DNA of 64,000 nucleotides from Streptomyces xiamenensis (lineage in GTDB: Bacteria > Actinomycetota > Actinomycetes > Streptomycetales > Streptomycetaceae), in assembly GCF_000993785.3 (NCBI RefSeq), contig NZ_CP009922.3, positions 5,146,001 through 5,210,000 on the forward strand, read 5' to 3'. The number at the start of each line of letters is the position of its first letter. Position 1 is the stretch's first letter. The notes below the pieces were generated by a model. That model did not search any database. It was not told the DNA's origin and saw only the letters and a list, made by a program, of their open reading frames with translations. Position numbers and translations under genes: made by a program. Below are positions 48,424-57,376 of this stretch, in pieces.

Positions 48424-49185
48424 ATGACCGCTGAGGAACGCCAGCGCGCCATCGTCGGCGCGGCACGGCGGGCCGGCTCCGTCGAAGTGGGCGCCCTCGC
48501 CGAGGAACTCGGCGTCGCCAAGGAGACCGTACGCCGCGATCTGCGCGCCCTGGAGGCCCACGGACTGCTGCGCCGCACCCACGGCGGCGCCTACCCGGTC
48601 GAGAGCGCGGGCTTCGAGACCACGCTCGCCTTCCGCTCCACCATGCACGTCCCCGAGAAGCGGCGCATCGCGGCCGCCGCCGCCGAACTCACCGGCGAGG
48701 CGGAGACGATCTTCATCGACGAGGGCTACACCCCCCAGCTCATCGCCGAATCCCTGCCCAGGGACCGCACCCTGACCATCGTCACCGCCTCCCTGGCGAT
48801 CGCCGGCACCCTCGCCACCGTGCCCGGCTTCAACGTCCTGCTGCTGGGCGGCCGGGTGCGCGGCGGGACCCTGGCCACCGTCGACCACTGGACCACCCGG
48901 ATGCTGTCCGGCTTCGTCATCGACCTGGCGTTCATCGGCGCCAACGGCATCTCCCGCGAGCACGGCCTCACCACCCCCGATCCGGCCGTCAGCGAAGTCA
49001 AGCAGCAGGCCGTACGCGCCTCCCGGCGCCGGGTGTTCGCCGGCGTGCACACCAAGTTCGGTGCCGCCAGCTTCTGCCGCTTCGCCTCCGTCACCGATCT
49101 GGATGTGATCGTCACCAGCAACAGCCTCTCCACCGCCGAGGCCCACCGCTACACCCTCCAGGGCCCGCAGGTCATCCGCGTCTGA
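48424..49185 (+). CDS. DeoR/GlpR-family transcriptional regulator
   Basis: 253 aa. The DeoR-type HTH reads AEERQRAIVGAARRAGSVEV, GALAEELGVAKETVRRDLRA and LRRTHGGAYPVESAGFE. The sensor domain has the family pattern IFIDEGYTPQLIAESL, VTASLAIAGTL and GANGISREHGLTTPDPAVSE, which binds a sugar phosphate. First gene of a five-gene run ending with the alcohol dehydrogenase. AAGGAG lies 11 nt before the ATG, slightly long. Confidence 0.92.
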   Translation: MTAEERQRAIVGAARRAGSVEVGALAEELGVAKETVRRDLRALEAHGLLRRTHGGAYPVESAGFETTLAFRSTMHVPEKRRIAAAAAELTGEAETIFIDEGYTPQLIAESLPRDRTLTIVTASLAIAGTLATVPGFNVLLLGGRVRGGTLATVDHWTTRMLSGFVIDLAFIGANGISREHGLTTPDPAVSEVKQQAVRASRRRVFAGVHTKFGAASFCRFASVTDLDVIVTSNSLSTAEAHRYTLQGPQVIRV

Positions 49186-49268
49186 ACCACGAGAACCCCG
49201 CTCTCTTCTTCGCACACCCCCGCGGGCGGTGCAATGCCGCACGCCCGGAATCACCAGGAGTACCGACC

Positions 49269-50633
49269 ATGCGCCGCAGTCAGAGCCGACGCGCCATCCG
49301 TACCGCCGCCGCCGTCACGGTGGCCGGGGCCCTCCTCGCCTCCTGCGCCGGAGCCGGAGGAGGCTCCGGCTCGGGCGACGGTGACAGCATCAACGTCCTG
49401 ATGGTCAACAACCCGCAGATGACGCAGCTGCAACGCCTCACCGCGGACCACTTCACCAAGGACACCGGGATCAAGGTGAACTTCACCGTCCTCCCGGAGA
49501 ACGAGGTCCGCGACAAGATCAGCCAGGACTTCGCCAACCAGGCCGGCCAGTACGACGTCGCCACCATCAGCAACTACGAGACCTCGATCTACGCCCGCAA
49601 CGGCTGGCTCCACGAGCTGGACCCGTACCTGCGCGACGACGAGGCCTACGACGTCCAGGACATCCTCACCCCCATCCAGCTGTCGCTGACCGGTGAGGAC
49701 GGCAAGCTCTACGCCCAGCCGTTCTACGGTGAGTCCTCCTTCCTGATGTACCGCACCGATGTCTTCGAGGAGCACGGGCTGACCATGCCCGAGCAGCCCA
49801 CCTGGACCGAGGTCGCCGAACTCGCCGCCGAGGTGGACGCGGCCGAGTCCGGCATGAAGGGCATCTGCCTGCGCGGCCTGCCCGGTTGGGGCGAGGTCAT
49901 CGCCCCGCTCACCTCCGTCGTCAACACCTTCGGCGGCACCTGGTTCACCGAGGACTGGGAAGCCCAGCTGGATTCGCCCGAGTTCACCGAGGCCACCCAG
50001 TTCTACGTCGACCTGGTGCGCGAGCACGGCCAGTCCGGCGCCGCCCAGGCCGGCTACGCCGAGTGCCTGAACAACATGGTCCAGGGCAACACCGCCATGT
50101 GGTACGACGCCACCGCCGGCGCCGGCTCCCTGGAGGCGGACGACTCCCCGGTGGCCGGCAACATCGGCTACGTGCCCGCCCCCGTCGAGCAGACCGACTC
50201 CTCCGGCTGGCTGTACACCTGGGCCTGGGGCGTTCAGGCGGCCTCCCAGAAGGCCGACACCGCCTGGGAGTTCATCTCCTGGGCCTCCAGCAAGGAGTAC
50301 GAGGAGCTCGTCGGTGAGACCCTCGGCTGGTCCAACGTCCCGGCCGGCAAGCGCGCCTCCACCTACGAGAACGCGGACTACCAGGAGCACGCCGCCGCCT
50401 TCTACCAGGTGACCCACGACGCCATCGCCGCGGCCGACCCGATCAACCCCGGTGTCCAGCCCCGCCCGGTCCCCGGCATCCAGTTCGTGACCATCCCCGA
50501 GTTCGCCGACCTGGGCACCAAGGTCTCCCAGGAGATCAGCTCCGCGATCGCCGGCCGGCAGACCGTTGAGCAGGCCCTCGCCAAGTCCCAGACCCTGGCC
50601 GACGCAGTGGCCGAGGAGTACCGCAACCGATGA
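49269..50633 (+). CDS. Sugar/polyol ABC transporter substrate-binding lipoprotein
   Basis: 454 aa. Signal peptide MRRSQSRRAIRTAAAVTVAG with a twin-arginine-like start and lipobox LLASCAG (Cys26). Solute-binding family 1 features: INVLMVNNPQMTQLQRLTAD, YDVATISNYETSIYARNGWL, YGESSFLMYRTDVFEEHGL, and GICLRGLPGWGEVIAPLTSV, the last reminiscent of sorbitol/mannitol-binding SmoE/MtlE proteins. The first permease overlaps its stop (ATGA). Substrate is probably a polyol, given the dehydrogenase at the end of the operon. Confidence 0.92.
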   Translation: MRRSQSRRAIRTAAAVTVAGALLASCAGAGGGSGSGDGDSINVLMVNNPQMTQLQRLTADHFTKDTGIKVNFTVLPENEVRDKISQDFANQAGQYDVATISNYETSIYARNGWLHELDPYLRDDEAYDVQDILTPIQLSLTGEDGKLYAQPFYGESSFLMYRTDVFEEHGLTMPEQPTWTEVAELAAEVDAAESGMKGICLRGLPGWGEVIAPLTSVVNTFGGTWFTEDWEAQLDSPEFTEATQFYVDLVREHGQSGAAQAGYAECLNNMVQGNTAMWYDATAGAGSLEADDSPVAGNIGYVPAPVEQTDSSGWLYTWAWGVQAASQKADTAWEFISWASSKEYEELVGETLGWSNVPAGKRASTYENADYQEHAAAFYQVTHDAIAAADPINPGVQPRPVPGIQFVTIPEFADLGTKVSQEISSAIAGRQTVEQALAKSQTLADAVAEEYRNR

Positions 50634-51571
50634 CCACGCCGACCGCTACGGCGGCGACGCCTTCGCCCGGGGCTTCCTCCCGGGCGAAGGCGTGGGCCCT
50701 CCGCGCCCCGCTGCTGCCCGCCCTCATCTTCATGATCGTGGTCACCCAGCTGCCCTTCGTGGCGACCCTGGTGATCTCGCTCTTCGACTGGAACGCCCTC
50801 TACCCCGACGACCGTTCCTTCAACGGCTTCGGCAACTTCTCGACCGTGCTGTCCGACGACGCGCTGCGGTCCTCGGTCGTCACCACGGCCGTGCTCACCG
50901 CGTCCGTCGTGCTCATCAGTCTCGTGCTCGGCCTCGCCATCGCCCTGCTGCTGGACCGCAAGTTCCGCGGCCGGGGCCTGGTGCGCACCATGATGATCAC
51001 CCCCTTCCTGCTGGTGCCGGTGGCCGCCGCCCTGATGTGGAAGCACGTCCTGTACAACCCGGAGTACGGCCTGCTCAACGGCATGCTGGTGTGGCTCGGC
51101 GACCTGCTGGGCTTCACCCCGCCGCAGCCCGACTGGATCTCCGAGATGCCGCTGCCGGCGGTCGCGGTGTCGCTGATCTGGCAGTGGACCCCGTTCATGA
51201 CGCTGATCCTGCTGGCGGGCCTGCAGAGCCGCCCGCTGGAGCAGTACGAGGCGGCCCGGCTCGACGGCGCGGACAACTGGCAGATCTTCCGCCACCTGAC
51301 GCTGCCGCACCTGCGGCGCTACCTGGAACTGGGAGCGCTGCTCGGCTCCATCTACATCGTGCAGAACTTCGACGCGGTGTACACCATCACCCGGGGCGGC
51401 CTGGACACGGCCAACCTGCCGTTCGCGATCTACCAGGAGTTCTACCAGGCGCAGGAGTACGGGGTGGCCTCGGCGGCCGGTGTGCTGGTGGTCATCGGCT
51501 CCCTGATCATCGCCATGTTCGCCCTGCGCGTGGTGTCCTCGCTCTTCCGCGAGGAGGGAAGCCGAGCATGA
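50630..51571 (+). CDS. Sugar/polyol ABC transporter permease 1 (SmoF-like)
   Basis: 313 aa with six membrane helices. LPFVATLVISLFDWNALYPD follows the first helix; the EAA loop is LEQYEAARLDGADNWQIFRH. The N-terminal 20 residues are Ala/Ser-rich and cytoplasmic. It overlaps both neighbours by ATGA, so the transporter genes are tightly coupled. Confidence 0.92.
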   Translation: MTTPTATAATPSPGASSRAKAWALRAPLLPALIFMIVVTQLPFVATLVISLFDWNALYPDDRSFNGFGNFSTVLSDDALRSSVVTTAVLTASVVLISLVLGLAIALLLDRKFRGRGLVRTMMITPFLLVPVAAALMWKHVLYNPEYGLLNGMLVWLGDLLGFTPPQPDWISEMPLPAVAVSLIWQWTPFMTLILLAGLQSRPLEQYEAARLDGADNWQIFRHLTLPHLRRYLELGALLGSIYIVQNFDAVYTITRGGLDTANLPFAIYQEFYQAQEYGVASAAGVLVVIGSLIIAMFALRVVSSLFREEGSRA

Positions 51572-52479
51572 GCACGACCACAACCCCGACCACAGCCACT
51601 CCGCCGGCCAAGACGCCCCCGCCGGCCCGCAAGCCGGCCACCGGCACCCCGCGCCGCCCCCGGCGGGTGTTGTCGGCGATCCCGGCGTTCCTCGCCTGGT
51701 TCGCCGGCCTGGTCTTCTTCCTCCCCGTGGCCTGGATGGTGCTCACCTCCTTCCACGCGGAGTCGGACGCCGCCAGCAACCCGCCGGCCCTGACCGCGCC
51801 GCTGACCCTGGACAGCTACCGGGAGTTCTTCAGCTCGGACGGCGCCAGCCCCTGGCCGCCGCTGATCAACTCGCTCACCGCGTCGCTCTCCTCCACGCTG
51901 CTGGTGCTGCTGCTGGCGCTGCCCGCCGCGTACGCGCTGTCCATCCGCCCCGTGAAGGGGTGGCGGGACGCGATGTTCTTCTTCCTGTCCACGAAGATGC
52001 TGCCGGCCATCGCGGGTCTGCTGCCGCTGTACCTGTTCGCCAAGAACACCGGTCTGCTGGACAACATCTGGCTGCTCGTCCTGCTGTACACCTCGATGAA
52101 CCTGCCGATCGCGGTGTGGATGCTCCAGTCCTTCCTGGCCGAGGTGCCGCCCTCGCTCATCGAGGCGGCGCAGATCGACGGCGCGAAGCTGCCGGTCATC
52201 CTCTTCCGGGTGGTGGGGCCCGTCGTGGCGCCCGGCATCGCCGCCACCTCGCTGATCTGCTTCATCTTCAGCTGGAACGAGATGCTGTTCGCCAAGGTGC
52301 TCACCGGTGTCATGGCCGAGACCGCGCCGGTGTTCCTGACCAGCTTCATCACCAGCCAGGGCCTGTTCCTGGCCCAGGTGTCCGCCGCGTCCCTCGCCAT
52401 CTCCCTGCCGGTGCTCGCCGCCGGCTTCGCCGCCCAGGACAAGCTGGTCCAGGGCCTGTCGCTAGGAGCAGTCAAGTGA
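51568..52479 (+). CDS. Sugar/polyol ABC transporter permease 2 (SmoG-like)
   Basis: 303 aa. After a Thr/Pro-rich tail (about 30 residues) come six helices; the EAA loop is PPSLIEAAQIDGAKLPVILF and the end reads DKLVQGLSLGAVK, typical of MalG-type subunits. No ATPase follows, again implying a shared ATPase encoded elsewhere. GAGGAGG lies upstream of the ATG. Confidence 0.92.
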   Translation: MSTTTTPTTATPPAKTPPPARKPATGTPRRPRRVLSAIPAFLAWFAGLVFFLPVAWMVLTSFHAESDAASNPPALTAPLTLDSYREFFSSDGASPWPPLINSLTASLSSTLLVLLLALPAAYALSIRPVKGWRDAMFFFLSTKMLPAIAGLLPLYLFAKNTGLLDNIWLLVLLYTSMNLPIAVWMLQSFLAEVPPSLIEAAQIDGAKLPVILFRVVGPVVAPGIAATSLICFIFSWNEMLFAKVLTGVMAETAPVFLTSFITSQGLFLAQVSAASLAISLPVLAAGFAAQDKLVQGLSLGAVK

Positions 52480-53465
52480 AAGCCGCACTCATCGAGTCCG
52501 TGGGCAAGGTCTCCCTGACCACCGTTCCCGACCCCACCCCGGGGCCGCGCGATGTGGTGGTGGAGGTCGCTGCCTGCGGGTTGTGCGGCACCGATCTGCA
52601 CATTCTCCAGGGCGAGTTCGCCCCGACGCTGCCGATCGTCCCGGGCCACGAGTTCGCGGGCGAGGTCGTCGGCATCGGCAAGGACGTCACCGAGGTCGCC
52701 ATCGGCGACCGGGTGGCGGTCGATCCGTCGCTGTACTGCTACGAGTGCCGCTTCTGCCGCAACGGCCACGCCAACATGTGCGAGCGCTGGGGCGCCATCG
52801 GCGTGTCGGTGCCGGGCGGGGCCGCCGAGTACGCGGTCGCGCCGGTCGCCAACTGCGTCAAGCTGCCCGAGCACGTCAGCACCCAGGACGCGGCGCTCAT
52901 CGAGCCGCTGTCCTGCGCGGTGCGCGGCTACGACGTGATGAACTCCGTGCTCGGCGCGCGCGTGCTCATCTACGGCTCGGGCACCATGGGCCTGATGATG
53001 CTGGAGCTCGCCAAGCGCACCGGCGCCAGCGGCGTGGACATCGTCGACATCAACCCCGAGCGCCTGGCCACCGCCCGCACCCTGGGCGTCAGCGCGGCGG
53101 CCGGCTCGGCGGACGAGCTGGACCGGCCGCAGGGCTGGGAGATCGTCATCGACGCCACCGGCAACGCCGCCGCCATCCAGGACGGCCTGGGCCGGGTCGC
53201 GAAGGCTGGCACGTTCCTCCAGTTCGGCGTCGCCGACTACGCGACCACGGCCACCATCGAGCCGTACAAGATCTACAACCAGGAGATCACCATCACCGGC
53301 TCCATGGCGGTGCTGCACAGCTACGAGCGGGCCGCCGACCTGTTCGCCAGCGGCATCCTGGACCCGCAGATCTTCATCAGCGACCGCCTCCCGCTGGACC
53401 AGTACCCGCAGGCGCTGGACCAGTTCGCGAAGGGCGTCGGCCGCAAGATCGTGGTCACCCCGTAA
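52476..53465 (+). CDS. Zinc-dependent polyol/alcohol dehydrogenase
   Basis: 329 aa from GTG 52476, overlapping the permease stop (GTGA). Catalytic zinc: Cys in ACGLCGTDLH and His-Glu in VPGHEFAGEV. Structural zinc: four Cys in CYECRFCRNGHANMC. Rossmann motif: LIYGSGTMGLMMLELAKRTG. The sorbitol/xylitol/threonine dehydrogenase branch fits best. Within the operon it would oxidise the imported polyol to a ketose or an aldehyde to start its catabolism. A strong terminator follows. Confidence 0.92.
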   Translation: MKAALIESVGKVSLTTVPDPTPGPRDVVVEVAACGLCGTDLHILQGEFAPTLPIVPGHEFAGEVVGIGKDVTEVAIGDRVAVDPSLYCYECRFCRNGHANMCERWGAIGVSVPGGAAEYAVAPVANCVKLPEHVSTQDAALIEPLSCAVRGYDVMNSVLGARVLIYGSGTMGLMMLELAKRTGASGVDIVDINPERLATARTLGVSAAAGSADELDRPQGWEIVIDATGNAAAIQDGLGRVAKAGTFLQFGVADYATTATIEPYKIYNQEITITGSMAVLHSYERAADLFASGILDPQIFISDRLPLDQYPQALDQFAKGVGRKIVVTP

Positions 53466-53485
53466 CGCGCTGGACGCTCACGCAT

Positions 53486-53522
53486 GGAGCCGCGCCTCTC
53501 GACGATGGAGAGGCGCGGCTCC
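53486..53522 (+). terminator. Hairpin ending the polyol operon
   Basis: Fifteen-base perfect arms (53486-53500 and 53508-53522) with a 7-nt loop GACGATG, 20 nt after the dehydrogenase stop. Confidence 0.8.
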
Positions 53523-53541
53523 GCGCGTTTGACTGGCCGGC

Positions 53542-54051
53542 ATGGCAATCCTGGCGGCGGCCCTGCTGGCCGCGACCCTGTTGACGGCCGCCTGCGCGGC
53601 GGGCGTGTTCTTCGCCTTCTCGGTGGCGGTGATGCCCGGCCTGAACGCCGTGGACCCCGCGCACTCGGTCACGGCGATGCAGAGCGTCAACGAACGCATC
53701 CTCAACCCGCTCTTCCTCGGGGCCTTCGTCGGCGTGCCGCTGCTGGCGGCGGGCGGCGGCGTCGTGCTGCTGCTCCTGGGGGAACGGGGTGCCGCGCTCG
53801 CGCTGTTCGCGGCGGCGGGGACGTACGTGCTGGGCGTGTTCGCCCCCACCGCGGTGGTCAACGTCCCGCTGAACGACGTTCTGGCGGCGGCCGGTATGCC
53901 CGAATCGGCCGAGCACGCCGCGCGGCTGTGGGCCGGTTACGCACCGCGCTGGACCTCCTGGAACACGGTGCGCGCCTCCTTCGGCGCGCTCACCGTCCTG
54001 CTGACGGCGCTCGCCCTGTACCTGTGGGCCCGCGGCCGGGCGGCGGGGTAG
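53542..54051 (+). CDS. DUF1772 (anthrone oxygenase-like) membrane protein
   Basis: 169 aa with four membrane helices: ILAAALLAATLLTAACAAGV, PLFLGAFVGVPLLAAGGGVV, ALALFAAAGTYVLGVFAPTA and FGALTVLLTALALYLW. NERILNPLFLG and NVPLNDVLA are family signatures. Fungal relatives are non-cofactor anthrone oxygenases; bacterial members mostly lack assigned function. The divergent MarR pair begins further downstream and may or may not control it. Confidence 0.85.
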   Translation: MAILAAALLAATLLTAACAAGVFFAFSVAVMPGLNAVDPAHSVTAMQSVNERILNPLFLGAFVGVPLLAAGGGVVLLLLGERGAALALFAAAGTYVLGVFAPTAVVNVPLNDVLAAAGMPESAEHAARLWAGYAPRWTSWNTVRASFGALTVLLTALALYLWARGRAAG

Positions 54052-54216
54052 AGATATTGACCTGGAGCGTTGTCCGCTCGGTTGATCGAGGGCTTGCCTT
54101 CCGGGTGCGGTGGCCGCGGTGGTGGTGGGAGGTGTGCCAGGGTTTGGGGGCGCCCGTTGTCCGAGGCAGAGGGCTGTTGGCAGGCCCATGCGTCGAGGAG
54201 AGAAGCGCGCTGGCGG

Positions 54217-54681
54217 CTACCGTCCGGGCGTTTCGACCGCCAGGGCGTCAAGTTGGGTGGCGACTCTCTGGAGCAGTTCCATCAACACCGTGTACTGCTC
54301 GGGCGAGAGACACTCCATCATCCGAACTCTCAGCGCTCCGGTCTGCTCGGAAATCCGCTGGTGCGCCCGTCGGCCCTCGCCGGTCAGTGTCACAGCCCCG
54401 TCGTCGGCCGTGGATGTCCAGCCACGCTCGGCAAGCCGGTCGACGACGGGGCGCGTGGTCGGCTTGTCGGGAGAGAGGAACGCGGCCATGGTGTCGTCGA
54501 GTTCGGCGACGGTGATCGGGCCGTACGAGAGGGTGTTCAGCACCTGCCACCCCCGCCGGTTCAGGCCGTCCCTGGCGAGCAGCCGGCTCATGTTCTCCTC
54601 GATCGCCCCGTCGATGTGCTTCAGCCAGTAGCCGAACGGCCGCTGCTCGCGGACGTTGGGCTGCTGGGGCAGGCTGGTCAT
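54217..54681 (-). CDS. MarR-family transcriptional regulator A
   Basis: 154 aa. Winged helix: RDGLNRRGWQVLNTLSYGPI, TVAELDDTMAAFLSPDKPTT and RPVVDRLAERGWTSTADDGA; the dimer helices lie at both ends. ATG 54681 is preceded by GGAGGGACT. It is transcribed away from a second MarR gene with 49 bp between the two starts, sharing a dyad. The frame continues upstream as a shadow of the BTAD gene. Confidence 0.9.
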   Translation of the reverse strand: MTSLPQQPNVREQRPFGYWLKHIDGAIEENMSRLLARDGLNRRGWQVLNTLSYGPITVAELDDTMAAFLSPDKPTTRPVVDRLAERGWTSTADDGAVTLTGEGRRAHQRISEQTGALRVRMMECLSPEQYTVLMELLQRVATQLDALAVETPGR

Positions 54682-54707
54682 ACAGTCCCTCCAATGCATG
54701 TCCTTTG

Positions 54708-54718
54708 ACAACTGTTGT
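54708..54718. promoter_or_regulatory. MarR operator candidate between the divergent marR genes
   Basis: ACAACTGTTGT, a perfect 11-bp dyad, set in TTTGACAACTGTTGTAATC. It overlaps a TTGACA hexamer (54705-54710) for rightward transcription. One site could serve both MarR genes, giving mutual control. Confidence 0.5.
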
Positions 54719-54730
54719 AATCTAGCATGT

Positions 54731-55204
54731 ATGTCGAAGAGGGAACAGGACAAGGCGGTCGCCGCCGTCGAACGGGCCATGGTGGCGATCCGCCGCAGCC
54801 AGACCCGCCGGTCACTGGGGCGGCTGGCACCACCCGATGGCGGCAGGCCGATCGACCCCACGCTGTTCAGCGTGCTGGATGTCATCGAGGGCCGTGACAC
54901 ACCGTGCTCCGTCACGGACGTCGCCACCGCGCTGGGCGTCGACCAGCCGAGGGCGAGCCGACTGGTGCTCCGCGCCGTCGGGGAAGGATTGCTGGAGCGC
55001 AGGACCGACCCGTCCGATGCCCGGCGCACGCTGATCACCCTGACCGGCTCCGGGCAGGAACAACTCGACCGCACACACCGGTTCCGGCAGGAGGTCTTCG
55101 CGCGGGTGATGGCGGACTGGCCCGACGCCGACCGGACCGAGTTCGCCCGGCTCCTCACCACATTCGTGACCTCGTTCGCCCAGATGACCCCCGACGCCGG
55201 CTGA
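54731..55204 (+). CDS. MarR-family transcriptional regulator B
   Basis: 157 aa. Winged helix: IDPTLFSVLDVIEGRDTPCS, VTDVATALGVDQPRASRLVL, RAVGEGLLERRTDPSDARRT with the conserved DxRxxxxxLT wing. ATG 54731; no strong ribosome site, so a leaderless or short-leader transcript is possible. Its sequence is clearly different from regulator A, so they are not a recent duplicate. Confidence 0.9.
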   Translation: MSKREQDKAVAAVERAMVAIRRSQTRRSLGRLAPPDGGRPIDPTLFSVLDVIEGRDTPCSVTDVATALGVDQPRASRLVLRAVGEGLLERRTDPSDARRTLITLTGSGQEQLDRTHRFRQEVFARVMADWPDADRTEFARLLTTFVTSFAQMTPDAG

Positions 55205-55305
55205 GCCCACGGCGCGCGGCGGGTGGAGCCGAGGGCGCGGCTCGGAAGGACCCGTGCCGTCACCCTTCGGGGCGCGGACGCCCGGCCGATGAGTACCGTG
55301 AGGGG

Positions 55306-57273
55306 GTGCGGGTGGAGTTCGAAGTACTGGGGCCGGTCATGGCACGGGACGCGGACAGCGGGCGTCCGATCGCCCTCAAGGGGCCACGGCACCGCGCCGT
55401 CCTCGCCCGGCTGATCGCCGCCCGCCGCCGCGTCGTCCCCGTCCCCCGCCTGGCGGCCGACCTGTGGGAGGACGACGCGCCGCCGCCCGGCGCCGTACCG
55501 GCCCTGCGGACCTTCGTGGCCGCCCTGCGCCGTGCCCTGGAACCGGACCGGCCGCCCCGTGCCCCCGCCCGGCTGCTGATCACCGAGGGCCCTGGGTACG
55601 CGCTGCGCACCGGCCCCGACACCGTCGACGCCTGGCGCTTCGAGACGGCGCTCACCGACGCCACCACCCCGGCGGCCCTGGACACCGCCCTCGCGCTGTG
55701 GCACGGCCCGGCGTACGCGGACTTCCCCGAGGCGTCCTGGGCCCGTACCGAACGCTCCCGCCTGGGCGAACTGCGGTTGCAGGCCGTGGAACGCCGAGCC
55801 CGGCTGCTGCTGGACCGGGGCCGCGCGGCCGAGGCCGTCCCCGACCTGGACGCGCACGTCACTGAACACCCCTGGCGCGAGGACGGCTGGCGGCTGCTGG
55901 CCCTGGCCCTCTACCGCGCCGGCCGCCAGGGCGAAGCGCTGGCCGTGCTGCGCCGGGCCCGCGCGCTGCTGGTCGAGCAACTGGGGGTGGACCCCGGGCC
56001 CGCGCTGCGCCGCCTGGAGGCGGACATCCTGGCCCAGGCCGGGCACCTGGAGGGCACGGCGGGCGGGGTGGAGCAGGTGTGGGAACGCACGGCCGCCGCC
56101 TACGACCGCGCGGTGGGCGGCGGCTCCCGGGTCCGGCTGGAGTCGACGGTGGGGCTGCTGCGCGAGCTGGCGGTCACCGGGGGCGGCGGCCTGGAGGCCG
56201 CCCGTGATCAGCGGACGGCCGCCGTCGCGGCGGCGGAGGAGCTGGGCGACCCCGAACTGACGGCGCGGGTGATCGGCGCGTACGACGTCCCCGCGATCTG
56301 GACCCGCGTCGATGACCCGGAGCACGCCGCACGGGTGGTGGCCTCCGCCGAGCGCACCCTGGCCGCCCTGCCGCCGGACGCGCACCCGGCGGCGCGGGCC
56401 CGGCTGCTGGCCACCGTCGCCGTCGAGTCGCGCGGAACACGGTCGGCACGGGGCCCGCGGGCCGCGGGGGAGGCGGTGCGGCTGGCGCGCGAGCTGGGCG
56501 ACGCGCCGCTGCTGGCGTTCACGCTGAACGGCCTGTTCATGCAGAGCTGCCGGGGGTCGGGGCTCGCCGGCCGGCGGGAGGAGATCGGCGCCGAGCTGGT
56601 GACGCTGGGCGAACGCCACGCGTTGCCCAGCTACGGGATCCTCGGCCGGCTGATCCGCCTGCAGGCGCGGTGCGCCCGGGCCGACTTCGCCGGGGCGGAC
56701 GCCCAGGCGGCGGCGGCCGAACGGCTCGCCGAACGCTACGACCGGCCGCTGGTCGGGGTGTTCACGCAGTGGTACGGGGCGCTGAGGCTCGCCGAGACCG
56801 GCACCGTACCCCAGGCGGAGGCGGCGTACCGGGCGGCGGCCGACGGGCTGCCCGACGCCGGAATGCCGGGCCTGGCGGCGGGCTTGCTGCCGCTGGCCCT
56901 CCTGGGCCTGCGGATGCGGCACGGCCTTCCCCTGGAGCCGGAGCCGGATCCGGAGGAGGGGCCGGAGGCGGCGGCGCCCGGCGCGGCGTACCGGGCGGCG
57001 GACTGGGGCCCGTACGCACCGTGGACCCGCCCGCTGCTCCTGCTGGCCCGCAACCGCCGCGCCGAGGCCGCCGCCGCGCTGCGTACCCTCCCACCACCCC
57101 CCTACGACCTGCTGTACGAGGCGATGTGGTGCCTGACGGCGAGGGCCGCCGCACTGCTGGGGGACCGGGAGACGCTGGCCCGGGCCCGGGCCGAACTCGC
57201 CCCCGCCGCCGGCGAACTGGCCGGCGCGGGCAGCGGTCTGCTGACCCTGGGCCCGGTCGCCGACTACCTCTGA
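55306..57273 (+). CDS. BTAD-domain (SARP/AfsR-type) transcriptional regulator
   Basis: 655 aa from GTG 55306; another in-frame GTG lies at 55312. Residues 1-95 form an OmpR-like winged helix (VEFEVLGPVMARDADSGRPI, PVPRLAADLWEDDAPPPGAV), 96-245 the BTAD helical repeat (RLGELRLQAVERRARLLLDR, ALYRAGRQGEALAVLRRARA), and the rest Ala-rich TPR-like helices. There is no NB-ARC ATPase domain between them. Such regulators often activate antibiotic clusters, but no biosynthetic genes are close, so its target may lie elsewhere. Confidence 0.88.
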   Translation: MRVEFEVLGPVMARDADSGRPIALKGPRHRAVLARLIAARRRVVPVPRLAADLWEDDAPPPGAVPALRTFVAALRRALEPDRPPRAPARLLITEGPGYALRTGPDTVDAWRFETALTDATTPAALDTALALWHGPAYADFPEASWARTERSRLGELRLQAVERRARLLLDRGRAAEAVPDLDAHVTEHPWREDGWRLLALALYRAGRQGEALAVLRRARALLVEQLGVDPGPALRRLEADILAQAGHLEGTAGGVEQVWERTAAAYDRAVGGGSRVRLESTVGLLRELAVTGGGGLEAARDQRTAAVAAAEELGDPELTARVIGAYDVPAIWTRVDDPEHAARVVASAERTLAALPPDAHPAARARLLATVAVESRGTRSARGPRAAGEAVRLARELGDAPLLAFTLNGLFMQSCRGSGLAGRREEIGAELVTLGERHALPSYGILGRLIRLQARCARADFAGADAQAAAAERLAERYDRPLVGVFTQWYGALRLAETGTVPQAEAAYRAAADGLPDAGMPGLAAGLLPLALLGLRMRHGLPLEPEPDPEEGPEAAAPGAAYRAADWGPYAPWTRPLLLLARNRRAEAAAALRTLPPPPYDLLYEAMWCLTARAAALLGDRETLARARAELAPAAGELAGAGSGLLTLGPVADYL

Positions 57274-57376
57274 GCGGCCCGGACGTCCCCGCCCCCGGCC
57301 CCGTCCCGCGCCCGCCGGGCCGCCGCCCGTGCCGCCCGCCGCGCGTACGGCCCGTCTCCGCGGCCGCGGCTCCCCT

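Noticed and set aside
45983..48466. 827-codon minus-strand frame opposite the DUF5107 gene
   Set aside because: Low-complexity Gly/Gln/Val translation, antisense to a recognisable protein; also covers the deoR control region.
55306..57273. BTAD regulator as a sign of an antibiotic gene cluster
   Set aside because: No polyketide synthase, NRPS, terpene or RiPP genes lie within the window around it.
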